34,252 nucleotides of DNA from Lachnospiraceae bacterium. GTDB taxonomy: Bacteria > Bacillota > Clostridia > Lachnospirales > Lachnospiraceae. The notes beneath the pieces were generated by a model. It made no database searches, was not told where the DNA came from, and saw only the letters and a program-made list of their open reading frames with translations. A program made the position numbers and the translations under genes. Location of the stretch: NCBI GenBank assembly GCA_017442865.1, contig JAFRXK010000027.1, positions 1 through 34,252 of the forward strand, read 5' to 3'. Shown piece by piece: positions 8,036 through 16,926 of the stretch. Position 1 is the stretch's first letter. Each line of letters starts with the position of its first letter.

Positions 8036-8680
8036 ATGAGTAAATCAATTGCGGTATTAGGACTTGGAAAGTATGGAAGGAGTCTTGCAGCCAGTCTGTA
8101 CAGTATGGGTGCGGATGTTATGGTGGTTGACCGTAACAGAGAATTAATACGTGAGTTTGCGGACAAATCAACAGTTGCGATTGTGGCGGATCTGGCAAAT
8201 GAAGAGGAGATAAAGGAGCTGGGAATTAAAAATATGGATGTGGTTGTCGTTGCGATGGGAGCTGCACTCGGACCGAGCATTATGTCTGTGGTGGTGGCTA
8301 AGGAGCAGGGCGTTCCTTTAGTTGTTGCAAAGGCATCCTCCGAAAGGATGGCTTCGATTCTTAAGAAGGTCGGAGCTGATAAAGTAATCAATCCTGAAGC
8401 AGAGACAGGAGTCAGAAGTGCTAAAATTCTGACTTCGTCAACATTTCTTGATTTCTTCAGTGTAGATGAAAATCTTTGCCTCATAGAGATGAAGCCAAAG
8501 AAAAAATGGGTAGGAAAGAGTATTAAAGAGCTGGAGCTTCGCAATCAATGCAATATTAATGTAGTAGCACTGAAGGAGAACAGCAAGTCATGGATGTATG
8601 TGGATCCAAACAGGCCTCTCACAGCAGATACAAAAATGCTTGTTGCATTGGAGAAAAAGGACTTAAAGAGTATACAATAA
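8036..8680 (+). CDS. ktrA: KtrA/TrkA potassium channel regulatory subunit (RCK)
   Basis: A 214-residue cytoplasmic protein. Residues ~1-125 form an RCK Rossmann domain with GLGKYG for nucleotide binding and the acidic strand end VVDRNRE; residues ~135-214 form RCK_C. KtrA rings bind ATP/ADP (and the C domain c-di-AMP in Firmicutes) and gate KtrB. TAGGAGG lies 7 bases before the ATG. It follows ktrB closely; an ABC exporter begins 16 bases after its stop, so all three may be cotranscribed. Confidence 0.93.
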   Translation: MSKSIAVLGLGKYGRSLAASLYSMGADVMVVDRNRELIREFADKSTVAIVADLANEEEIKELGIKNMDVVVVAMGAALGPSIMSVVVAKEQGVPLVVAKASSERMASILKKVGADKVINPEAETGVRSAKILTSSTFLDFFSVDENLCLIEMKPKKKWVGKSIKELELRNQCNINVVALKENSKSWMYVDPNRPLTADTKMLVALEKKDLKSIQ

Positions 8681-8696
8681 GAAAGGCGGTACTAAT

Positions 8697-10562
8697 ATGG
8701 CTGGAGGAAGATTTAATGGTCCGGGAGGCCCGAGAGGGTTTCTTACAGATGAGGAGAAGGCGAATATGCCTAAGGTGACAAAGGAGCTGCTTATACGAAT
8801 TCTATCGTATTTAAAGCCTTACTGGCTGCAGTTTGTGCTGGTGTTTGTTGCGATTGTTTTGTCCGCAACAATCGGTCTTTTGCCTTCTATCATTACCGGA
8901 AGAATTGTTGACGAGGCACTTGTGGGAAAGAATATGAAGCTGCTGATTCAGCTGCTTTTGATGGCTTTTGCCACGATGACGGCGTCGCAGATTATAGGCG
9001 TGGTTGAAAGCTACACAAATGCATGGATATCGCAGCGCATCATTTTTGATATGAAAAACCAGATGTATAAGCATCTGCAGTACATGCCGCATTCATTTTT
9101 TACGACAGAGAAGCAGGGCGATATCATTACGCGAATGAACACCGATATCAGCGGCGTAAGCAGTGTAATATCCGGTACGCTTTCCAAAATAGTCAGCAAT
9201 ATTGCTACAGTAGTTACGACCACGGTTGCATTATTTACAATGAGCTGGCAGCTTGCGCTTGTCGGCATTGCGGTCATACCGCTGCTTATTCTTCCGACAA
9301 GAAGCGTCGGACGTACACGCTGGAAGCTTCTTAGCGACAGTCAGGCAAAGCATGATGAGATGAACCAGCTGGTAAATGAGACCTTGAGCGTAAGCGGTTC
9401 GATGCTTGTTAAGATATTTACCAGAGAAGAGAAGGAATATGAGAGATTTGTCAATGTAAATGAAGAGGTGACGGCGCTCTCCCTTAAGGAGCAGAGAAGC
9501 GGTACATGGTTCAGGGTTGTTATGGGCATGTTCACGCAGCTTGGACCTTTGCTCATTTACTTTGCCGGCGGATATTTTATTATTTCGCGTATTGACGAGG
9601 CGCTTACAGTCGGTACGATTACAGCGACGGTTGCATTGATTAACCGTATGTACCGCCCGGTGGAGTCACTTTTAAATCTTCAGGTGGATTTCACACGTTC
9701 ACTGGCACTTTTCACGCGTATATTCGATTACTTTGACAAGGAGAATACCATTAAATCTCCTGAAAACGGCAAAAAGCCTGAGACGAAGAATGCTGACATA
9801 GTATTTGACCACGTTGAATTTGCATACAGCAAGGACAAGCCTCTGCTTACGGACATTGATTTTAAGGTGCCGGGCGGAAAGATGTATGCGATTGTAGGAC
9901 CGAGCGGTTCGGGTAAGTCAACGGTAGTAAATTTGATACCGAGACTGTATGATGTCGTAGGCGGAAAGGTGACAATCGGCGGTGTGGATGTAAGGGATAT
10001 CGACCTGCCGTACTTAAGAAGCTGCATCGGCGTGGTTACGCAGGATACATATTTGTTTAACGGAACCATTAAGGAGAATCTGCTTTACGCAAAGGATGGG
10101 GCAACCGACGAGGAGATTGTTGAAGCATGTAAAATTGCAAATATTCATGATTTTATTATGAATCAGCCGTTAGGCTATGATACTGAGGTCGGAAACCGCG
10201 GACTGAAGCTTTCGGGCGGAGAAAAGCAGCGTATGTCTATTGCGAGAGTAATTCTTAAGGACCCTAAGATACTTATTCTTGACGAGGCAACCTCTGCGCT
10301 TGATTCTATTTCGGAAAGCGCCATTCAGGATGCTCTTGAGGTCATGATGGAGGGACGCACAAGCATTGTAATCGCCCACAGACTGTCAACAATTCTGAAG
10401 GCAGATATGATTATGGTGGTAAGCGACGGAGTCATAAAGGAGCAGGGAACCCATGATGAATTGCTTGCAAAGGATGGCGTATACCGCAATCTTTACGAGA
10501 CGCAGTTCAGGCAGGTGCTGGATTATGAGTCAGAGCATGGTGAGACGGAGAAAAAACTTTGA
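8697..10562 (+). CDS. ABC exporter, fused membrane and ATPase domains
   Basis: A 621-residue type IV ABC exporter half-transporter that should act as a homodimer. Six membrane helices lie in residues ~35-330. The nucleotide-binding domain (from ~365) has Walker A GPSGSGKST, Q-loop VTQDTYLF, signature LSGGEKQR, Walker B ILILDEATSALD and switch His in IVIAHRLST. The N-terminus has a glycine-rich lead (MAGGRFNGPGGPRGF) seen in many multidrug/lipid exporters of Clostridia. Substrate unknown. GAAAGGCGG precedes the ATG. It follows ktrA with a 16-base gap. Confidence 0.93.
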   Translation: MAGGRFNGPGGPRGFLTDEEKANMPKVTKELLIRILSYLKPYWLQFVLVFVAIVLSATIGLLPSIITGRIVDEALVGKNMKLLIQLLLMAFATMTASQIIGVVESYTNAWISQRIIFDMKNQMYKHLQYMPHSFFTTEKQGDIITRMNTDISGVSSVISGTLSKIVSNIATVVTTTVALFTMSWQLALVGIAVIPLLILPTRSVGRTRWKLLSDSQAKHDEMNQLVNETLSVSGSMLVKIFTREEKEYERFVNVNEEVTALSLKEQRSGTWFRVVMGMFTQLGPLLIYFAGGYFIISRIDEALTVGTITATVALINRMYRPVESLLNLQVDFTRSLALFTRIFDYFDKENTIKSPENGKKPETKNADIVFDHVEFAYSKDKPLLTDIDFKVPGGKMYAIVGPSGSGKSTVVNLIPRLYDVVGGKVTIGGVDVRDIDLPYLRSCIGVVTQDTYLFNGTIKENLLYAKDGATDEEIVEACKIANIHDFIMNQPLGYDTEVGNRGLKLSGGEKQRMSIARVILKDPKILILDEATSALDSISESAIQDALEVMMEGRTSIVIAHRLSTILKADMIMVVSDGVIKEQGTHDELLAKDGVYRNLYETQFRQVLDYESEHGETEKKL

Positions 10563-10769
10563 TACAGCCAAATTATTTTACGGATGGTTGCGTTTAGGAT
10601 TATGTGCTGAGTAATTTCAGCCATATAAATAGACAGACAATTATATTAATGTACTTGAATTTTTAAAAAAAATAAATTAATATGATAACATGAGATTGAG
10701 TAATAATATTATTCAGTCTGTTGGTATCGTATAGTAAATAGGTAACAAAAAGAGGAAAGGAATTTTAAC

Positions 10770-13700
10770 ATGGCAGATACTGAAAATAAGAAACCTACCG
10801 GAAGAAAAAAGAACGTAACCGGTAAAGGTAAAGGGGTTTATAAGCGTGGCGATGGTCTTGACGCTAAAAAGCCGGCAGGCAGTGCCGACGGTTATTCAGA
10901 CCGCAAGGAAAATACGATTGATGACAGCGACAAGGGACTCGGAACAGACATTCTGATGGGTGCACTTTCAAGCAGTCTGGGCGGCGGACAGCAGAGCTCG
11001 AACAATTCATCCGCAGGCTCGATACTGGGAAGTCTTCTTGGAGCAGGCTCGAACACAAGCTCGCAGCAGCAGAGTTCAAACAACTCGTCAGCAGGCTCAA
11101 TACTGGGAAGTCTTCTAGGAGCAGGCTCAAATACAAGCTCACAGCAGCAGAGTTCAAACAACTCATCCACAGGCTCGATACTGGGAAGTCTTCTTGGAGC
11201 AGGCTCGAATACAGCAGGCTCACAGCAGCAGTATTCAAATCAGCAGTATACGAATCAGCAGGCACAGCAGCAGTACGCAAATCAGCAGTACGCAAATCAG
11301 CAGGCACAGCAGCAGTACGCAAACCAGCAGGCGCAGCAGCAGTATACAAATCAGCAGGTGCAGCAGCTCTACTCACAGCAGTCGGGTCAGGGCAAGAAGA
11401 GCAGCAAGTTATTATGGATAATTATTATCTGTGTGGTCCTGTTCCTGCTTTGCGGCGGATGCTCAATGTTTTCAGGACTTTTAGGCGGCGGCAGCGGCTC
11501 GGGCGGCTCAGGCTCAGGCGGCGGCATGGGCTCGATTTTCTCGGGACTTTTAGGCGGCGGCGACAGCATGACGGATATGCTTTCCGGTTTAAGCTCGGCA
11601 GGAAGCCTTCCAACTACACCGGCAACAACACCATCATCATCACAGCAGACACAGCAGCCGGCTCAGGCAAGCGGCTCACTGCTTAACAGCATTTCCAGCA
11701 ATGTTATCGGCGGCTGGAATGATACAAGCAGTATTGATTCAAGCACAGGTCTTGGCAATGTCAATACAAATATTGCATTGAATACAAGAGCTAAATACAC
11801 ATCGATTTTAGGCGGTGGAAAAGATACAGTTACAATTCTTGTTTATATGTGCGGTACTGACCTTGAGTCAGGCAACGGCATGGCTACATCTGACCTTATG
11901 GAGATGACAAAGGCGACCTTAAGCGATAAGGTTAATCTTATAGTTTATACCGGCGGATGTAAGAAGTGGCGTAACAACATTTTAAGCAATCAGACGAACC
12001 AGATTTATCAGGTGCAGAATGGCGGACTTAAGTGCCTCGTATCAAATGTAGGTGCGAAGGAGATGACAAAGCCGGCTACACTTACAGAGTATATCAAGTG
12101 GGGCGTTGCCAATTTCCCTGCAAACAGAACAATGCTTATTTTCTGGGATCACGGCGGTGGTTCAATTAGCGGTTACGGATATGACGAGAAGTTCCCGAGA
12201 AGCGGTTCAATGACGCTTTCAGGCATCAATCAGGCGCTTAAGGATGCAGGTACAAAGTTCGATATTATCGGTTTTGATACATGTCTTATGGCAACAGTTG
12301 AGAATGCACTTATGTTAAGCCAGTACGGCGATTACATGGTTGCATCAGAGGAGACTGAGCCGGGTATCGGCTGGTACTATACAAACTGGCTCACAAAGCT
12401 GTCGGCAAACACATCTATGCCTTCACTTGAGATAGGCAAGAATATCGTTGACGATTTCGTAAGCACCTGCGGAAGAACCTGCAGAGGACAGCTTGCAACA
12501 CTTTCGGTAGTAGACCTTGCAGAGGTTGAGACTACTGTTCCGGACGCACTCAGCCAGTTCTCTAATTCAACGGTTCAGCTTATAAAGAGCGACAATTACA
12601 AGACAGTTTCAAATGCAAGAAGCCATACAAGAGAGTTTGCAACCTCCTCACGTATTGACCAGGTAGATATGGTTCACCTTGCACAGAATATAAATTCAAA
12701 GGAAAGTAAAAACCTTGCGAAGGTTCTGCAGAGTGCGATTAAGTATAATCTCACATCAACCAACATGACGAATGCTTACGGACTTTCAATTTACTTCCCA
12801 TATAACAAGGTTTCTTCAGTAAATACTATTGTCAACACATACAAGCAGATTGGCATGGATGATGATTACACACGTTGTATTCAGGAGTTTGCAAGCCTTG
12901 AGGTATGCGGACAGGCTTCAACGGGCGGCTTTTCAACAGCACTTCCGTCACTTCTTGGTTCATTTGGCGGCGGCAGCAGTGACGGCTCAATAAGCAGTGC
13001 CGACATGATTTCACAGCTTCTCGGCGGATTGCTTTCATCAGGCAATTACGGCAGGGTAGCAGGTCTTGATTCAACAAATACAGAATTCCTGCAGGGCAGG
13101 TCACTTACAGATTACAGTGAGTACATTTCACTTAACCAGCTTGATGCTTCTAAGCTTGTATGGAAGCAGAATGATGACGGAAAGTGGGTTATTTCACTTG
13201 AAGATGACCAGTGGGAGCTTGTTCAGAATCTTGAGCTCAATGTGTTCTTTGATGACGGCGAGGGCTTCATAGACCTCGGACTTGACACAGTTTATGAATT
13301 TGATAAGAAGGGCAGCCTTCTCGGCGAGTTCGACAATACATGGATTGCAATCAACGAGCAGCCGATAGCTTACTACTTCCTTGAGCAGACTATCGACGGC
13401 GACAACTTCTCAATCATGGGACGCGTTCCTGCATTCTTAAATGAGCAGAGAGTTGACCTCATACTCATATTTGACAACGAGCATCCTTACGGCTTTGTTG
13501 CAGGCGCACGAATCAACTATGATGAGGACGAGACAGAGACAGAAGCTAAGGGCCTTATTGATATAGTACCGGGTGACAAGATTGATTTCATCTGCGATTA
13601 CTATTCATACGACGGAGAATTCTTAGACAGCTACTATCTTGGCGAGCAGATGGAAGTTGAAGCAGATGCCGACGGCAATGCTGTTCTTGAAATCAGCAAT

Positions 13701-13787
13701 GTTGATATAGGCGATGGAGAAATTCAGGCAACCTACAGATTCACTGATATCTACAATCAGCATTACTGGACACAGCCTATTAAGTAA
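10770..13787 (+). CDS. clostripain-family (C11) cysteine protease, membrane-anchored, repeat-rich
   Basis: A 1005-residue protein. Residues ~1-70 are basic and polar. Residues ~74-152 contain three copies of a 26-residue Ser/Gly/Asn repeat (SSNNSSAGSILGSLLGAGSN), followed by Q/N/A/Y repeats such as QQAQQQYANQ. A single membrane helix (LLWIIIICVVLFLLCGGC) lies at ~213-230, then Gly/Ser linkers. The C11 peptidase domain spans ~350-720, with catalytic His461 in FWDHGGGS and Cys505 in FDTCLMA. The last ~230 residues are an uncharacterised acidic, probably beta-rich domain. The topology suggests an N-terminal cytoplasmic tail and an outward protease. AGGAAAGGAA precedes the ATG. It stands alone and ends in a strong terminator. 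Confidence 0.88.
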   Translation: MADTENKKPTGRKKNVTGKGKGVYKRGDGLDAKKPAGSADGYSDRKENTIDDSDKGLGTDILMGALSSSLGGGQQSSNNSSAGSILGSLLGAGSNTSSQQQSSNNSSAGSILGSLLGAGSNTSSQQQSSNNSSTGSILGSLLGAGSNTAGSQQQYSNQQYTNQQAQQQYANQQYANQQAQQQYANQQAQQQYTNQQVQQLYSQQSGQGKKSSKLLWIIIICVVLFLLCGGCSMFSGLLGGGSGSGGSGSGGGMGSIFSGLLGGGDSMTDMLSGLSSAGSLPTTPATTPSSSQQTQQPAQASGSLLNSISSNVIGGWNDTSSIDSSTGLGNVNTNIALNTRAKYTSILGGGKDTVTILVYMCGTDLESGNGMATSDLMEMTKATLSDKVNLIVYTGGCKKWRNNILSNQTNQIYQVQNGGLKCLVSNVGAKEMTKPATLTEYIKWGVANFPANRTMLIFWDHGGGSISGYGYDEKFPRSGSMTLSGINQALKDAGTKFDIIGFDTCLMATVENALMLSQYGDYMVASEETEPGIGWYYTNWLTKLSANTSMPSLEIGKNIVDDFVSTCGRTCRGQLATLSVVDLAEVETTVPDALSQFSNSTVQLIKSDNYKTVSNARSHTREFATSSRIDQVDMVHLAQNINSKESKNLAKVLQSAIKYNLTSTNMTNAYGLSIYFPYNKVSSVNTIVNTYKQIGMDDDYTRCIQEFASLEVCGQASTGGFSTALPSLLGSFGGGSSDGSISSADMISQLLGGLLSSGNYGRVAGLDSTNTEFLQGRSLTDYSEYISLNQLDASKLVWKQNDDGKWVISLEDDQWELVQNLELNVFFDDGEGFIDLGLDTVYEFDKKGSLLGEFDNTWIAINEQPIAYYFLEQTIDGDNFSIMGRVPAFLNEQRVDLILIFDNEHPYGFVAGARINYDEDETETEAKGLIDIVPGDKIDFICDYYSYDGEFLDSYYLGEQMEVEADADGNAVLEISNVDIGDGEIQATYRFTDIYNQHYWTQPIK
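10985..11220 (+). repeat. 78-bp tandem coding repeat, three copies
   Basis: Three near-identical 78-bp units encode the Ser/Asn/Gly repeat of the clostripain-like protein. GGCTCGATACTGGGAAGTCT or its one-base variant recurs in each. The second and third copies differ mainly at silent positions. A shorter CAG/TAC/AAT-rich repeat follows to about 11370. Confidence 0.9.
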
Positions 13788-13808
13788 AAAACAATAGAAT
13801 GATACTAT

Positions 13809-13843
13809 AAAAGCCTCTGAAAAGCTTTTTCAGAGGCTTTTAT
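13809..13843 (+). terminator. terminator after clostripain-like gene
   Basis: AAAGCCTCTGAAAAG pairs with CTTTTTCAGAGGCTTT around a very small loop and ends in TTTTAT. The stem is flanked by A's and T's, so it can work in both directions. Confidence 0.9.
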
Positions 13844-13846
13844 AAA

Positions 13847-14038
13847 GTCAAATACCCCGCAGCAAACTACGGGGCATGACCTAGCTTGTTTTTAATTTGT
13901 CCGCTACAAGGGGCGGGGTATTCGGTCTACGTTCCACTACGGTCGGCGATGAACAGCTGCCACTGGCAGCTATCGCCCATCGCGGCAGTCGCCAAATGGA
14001 CGAGCAAGCTCGTCCGCTTGGCTCGTTGCTCGCGGGAA
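13847..14038. repeat. dispersed repeat element, copy 1 (interrupted)
   Basis: The ends match the reverse complement of 30891-30940: GTCAAATACCCCGCAGCAA at 13847-13865, and from 14003 AGCAAGCTCGTCCGCTTGGC running to GCGGGAA at 14038. Between them this copy carries about 137 extra bases, including AATACCCCGC (13851) inverted against GCGGGGTATT (13913) and the palindrome GGACGAGCAAGCTCGTCC (13998-14015). No gene is seen in it. It sits just after a terminator. Confidence 0.75.
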
Positions 14039-14051
14039 TAAAAAACAGATA

Positions 14052-14180
14052 AAATTTTATGAATATATATCCTCGTAAGCTCCGTCTGCGAAGTCGCTTG
14101 CTTAGGATATATATTCATAAAATTTAGGATAAACTGAATTTTGATTTTAAATCTTCATGATATATATTCGTAAGATTTAA
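14052..14180. repeat. long inverted repeats upstream of RNA methyltransferase
   Basis: A perfect 22-bp inverted repeat has arms at 14052-14073 and 14104-14125 around a 30-base GC-richer loop that itself can pair (TAAGC with GCTTA). A second, 9-bp pair TTAAATCTT/AAGATTTAA (14147-14155, 14172-14180) shares the GATATATATTC core with the first. There is no T-tract, so a terminator is less likely than a hairpin or cruciform element. Confidence 0.85.
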
Positions 14181-14228
14181 AATAATTTTAAAAATGATTT
14201 ATAAGGAACTGAAAACACGGAGGTTTTG

Positions 14229-15842
14229 ATGAAAAAAGGACAGATTTTAGAGGGCTTTGTAAAGGAGCTTGATTTTCCAAACAAGGGCATTATCTATGAG
14301 GAGGGCAGAAAGGTTGTCGTGAAAAACGCCATTCCCGGACAGAAGATAAAATACTCGTTAAGCAAGGTGCGAAAAGATAAATGCGAGGGAAGACTGCTGG
14401 AGGTGCTTGAAAAGTCAGAGCTTGAATCAGCAGAAAATCCTTGCGGACATTTCGGAGTCTGCGGCGGCTGCAGCTACCAGACCCTTTCATACGAAAACCA
14501 GCTTAAGATAAAGGAAGCACAGGTGGAGAAGCTTTTAAGGAATGTCTGCCCTGACATAAATTTCGAGGGCATCAAACCAAGTCCGCTCACCTGTGGCTAC
14601 AGAAACAAGATGGAGTACACCTTCGGCGATGAATATAAGGGCGGCCCGTTATCCCTTGGACTTCACAGGCGAGGCAGCATGTACGACATCGTAAATACAA
14701 ATGACTGCCAGCTCGTAAATGATGATTTCAACAAAATACTTACAGCAACCCTTAACTACTTTGCAAGCCACAACGTGCCGTTCTACAAGAAAATGCAGCA
14801 CACAGGCTTCTTAAGACACCTTCTCGTAAGGCGTGCAGTCGCAACAGGGCAGATGCTGGTGGCACTGGTGACAACCTCGGGAGAAGTATATGAGGATTCG
14901 GTGAAAGCAGCCAAGGTTGGAGACGCCATTGGTGCAAATGTTGAATCATGCAGATATATCGGTTCAGCGAAATCAGCCGAGGTTAGTGGTGACATTGATG
15001 CAGCAGCAGAATCATGCGACAAAGCAAAGGCATGCAATGAAGCGGCACTATCTGAGAGCATAAATGCAGATAATGCGGCACCGGCTTTGTCGGAGGAAGA
15101 ACTCAAAAAGCAGGAAGCCTTCAACAGACGCATAAAGGCTGAAATAATAGAAGGCTGGGCAAATGAAATCCGCAGCACTCCTGTTTCCGGTAAGCTCACC
15201 GGCATACTTCATATCACAAATGACAGTCTTGCGGATGTAGTAAAGAGCGACGAGACAAACATTTTATACGGTCAGGATTATATATTTGAAGAAATACTGG
15301 GCTTGAAATTCAAGATAACACCATTTTCATTCTTCCAGACAAACTCAAAGGGTGCAGAGGTGCTTTACGACACCGCCCGCGAGTACATCGGCGACACAAA
15401 GGACAGCCTCGTATTTGACCTTTACAGCGGCACCGGCACAATCGGACAGATGATGGCATCAGTGGCAGACCGCGTAATCGGAGTAGAAATCGTGGAAGAG
15501 GCAGTAGAAGCCGCAAAGGAAAATGCAAAGCTCAACGGCATTGAAAACTGCGAGTTTATCGCAGGCGACGTGCTCAAAATGCTCGATACCATAGAAGAAC
15601 GCCCTGACTACATAATCCTTGACCCGCCGCGCGACGGAATCCATCCGAAGGCGCTTACGAAGATAATAAACTATGGCGTGGACAGGATAGTATACATCAG
15701 CTGCAAGCCGACAAGCCTTGCAAGAGACCTTGCAGTATTCCTTGAGAATGGGTATGAGGTGAAGAGGGCGTGCTGCGTGGATATGTTCCCAGGAACGGGG
15801 CAGGTGGAGAGTATTTGTAGTCTTGTGAGAAAGAGTAGGTAA
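14229..15842 (+). CDS. TrmA/RlmD-family RNA (uracil-5-)-methyltransferase
   Basis: A 537-residue SAM-dependent enzyme making m5U in rRNA or tRNA. A TRAM-like N-terminal domain (residues ~1-65) is followed by a [4Fe-4S] set CGHFGVCGGC with the fourth Cys in NDCQLV. Catalytic parts are SAM motif DLYSGTGTIG, ILDPPRDG, the nucleophile in YISCKPTSLARDL and the base in GTGQVESICS. About 80-90 Ala/Glu/Ser/Lys-rich residues (near 220-305) are inserted between ALVTTSGE and KLTGILH, where relatives have a short link. CGGAGG precedes the ATG at 14229; a TTG three bases earlier is less likely. Which uridine is modified cannot be told. Confidence 0.9.
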   Translation: MKKGQILEGFVKELDFPNKGIIYEEGRKVVVKNAIPGQKIKYSLSKVRKDKCEGRLLEVLEKSELESAENPCGHFGVCGGCSYQTLSYENQLKIKEAQVEKLLRNVCPDINFEGIKPSPLTCGYRNKMEYTFGDEYKGGPLSLGLHRRGSMYDIVNTNDCQLVNDDFNKILTATLNYFASHNVPFYKKMQHTGFLRHLLVRRAVATGQMLVALVTTSGEVYEDSVKAAKVGDAIGANVESCRYIGSAKSAEVSGDIDAAAESCDKAKACNEAALSESINADNAAPALSEEELKKQEAFNRRIKAEIIEGWANEIRSTPVSGKLTGILHITNDSLADVVKSDETNILYGQDYIFEEILGLKFKITPFSFFQTNSKGAEVLYDTAREYIGDTKDSLVFDLYSGTGTIGQMMASVADRVIGVEIVEEAVEAAKENAKLNGIENCEFIAGDVLKMLDTIEERPDYIILDPPRDGIHPKALTKIINYGVDRIVYISCKPTSLARDLAVFLENGYEVKRACCVDMFPGTGQVESICSLVRKSR

Positions 15843-15947
15843 AAGATAAATTAAAGATTTATTATTTTGAATTATGCTGGGAACTTTTTATTTATGAAGG
15901 AATGAGTAATATCAAAGAGTTTCCATTTGTTTTGGGAGGATTATTAT

Positions 15948-16592
15948 ATGCCATTAAGTAATTTAAGAACACTAAGAAACGATATGTGTAAAAATGAAAA
16001 AGCGGTTGTTGTATTTCGCTTTCATTATAACAAATTAGAATATTTTGTTGCGGTATGCTTGCTTACAGATGAAGATAGTAAAAAGCAAGAGGCAAAATAC
16101 GCATTAGTGAGGCTATGCTTTATTCGAGGGGATGATTTGAATCAATACTTGGATTGTTATGCCAACTCAAATGGGTTCTCAGCAGGTATGACAGAACTAA
16201 GACATTTTTTAGGAGTAGCGTACCAACCAGATGGAATAGGTTGGATACGAGGTTTTACTCATTTTTTTGGAGGAATCATACCGACACATATTCCAAATAT
16301 GAACAACCATGAGCAGCATATTGCTTTGCATACCATTTGTAGACATGAAGGTCGAGATCCAAATAGAATATATCGTAGCTACATTTTTAGAAATGGGAAA
16401 CAGGACGGGCAGCAGAAACATAGAACGGAATATAATGGTCAACTTGCTTCAGCTAGATTTTTTTCTCTTTACCCTAAATTTAAGCAAGATAGAACTATAA
16501 GTTTTGCATTTACTGATGATCCTATATTAGAAAAAAGCGAGGATGAGATTTTGCGAAATTTCGAGCGGAATGAACGGAATATGTGTGATTGA
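15948..16592 (+). CDS. hypothetical protein, possibly DUF6037-like
   Basis: A 214-residue protein with no membrane segment or signal peptide. It begins MPLSNLRTLRNDMCKNEKAV and has a beta-rich first half (VVFRFHYNKLEYFVAVCLL, YALVRLCFI), a middle block NSNGFSAGMTELRHFLGVAY and FFGGIIPTHIP, then a basic, His-rich tail (IALHTICRHEGRDPNRIYRS). The overall pattern reminds me of DUF6037, but I cannot verify this. TTGGGAGGA lies 7 bases before the ATG. It opens the AT-rich accessory island. No catalytic motif is obvious, and the function is unknown. Confidence 0.75.
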   Translation: MPLSNLRTLRNDMCKNEKAVVVFRFHYNKLEYFVAVCLLTDEDSKKQEAKYALVRLCFIRGDDLNQYLDCYANSNGFSAGMTELRHFLGVAYQPDGIGWIRGFTHFFGGIIPTHIPNMNNHEQHIALHTICRHEGRDPNRIYRSYIFRNGKQDGQQKHRTEYNGQLASARFFSLYPKFKQDRTISFAFTDDPILEKSEDEILRNFERNERNMCD

Positions 16593-16926
16593 TATGTTAT
16601 CTTCTACGACCGAGGGTATAAAAATGTCAATGAATTAAGTTGAATTATTAGCAGTAAAGAAACTGCTTATATAGAAAACAGAGTAAATCAACCCTTTCAC
16701 TAGTTTGACATCCTTTTTTATGGTGTTAAGTGCGTCCTACAATTAACTTGTACTTAGAGGATGTATAGGTTCTTTTGTTGGACAGTCGAGCTAGATAGAG
16801 AGTGTAGTGTTGCTTTCTAAGGACGAAATCGACTCGAGAAGAATTCTCGGGGGGGTTCTGTAGTAGAAAGGAAATAACATATGAACCGATTATGTGATGA
16901 ATATACAAAAGAATGGAGGAATGGAA
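16593..16926. other. intergenic, two small hairpins, short leader ORF
   Basis: No gene of normal size is seen. AGCAGT/ACTGCT (16650-16667) and CGAGAA/TTCTCG (around 16833-16848) can form hairpins. An ATG at 16881 with AAAGGAAA before it opens an 18-codon frame (MNRLCDEYTKEWRNGIER) that ends at 16937, overlapping the start of the next gene in another frame. It could couple translation, or be chance. Confidence 0.4.

Noticed and set aside
10864..11420. Long alternative frames on both strands over the repeat part of the clostripain-like gene
   Set aside because: They arise from low-complexity repeats; the main frame alone has a ribosome site and conserved domains.
13850..14200. A minus-strand gene in the gap before the RNA methyltransferase
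   Set aside because: The short frame there consists of inverted repeats and has no ribosome site.
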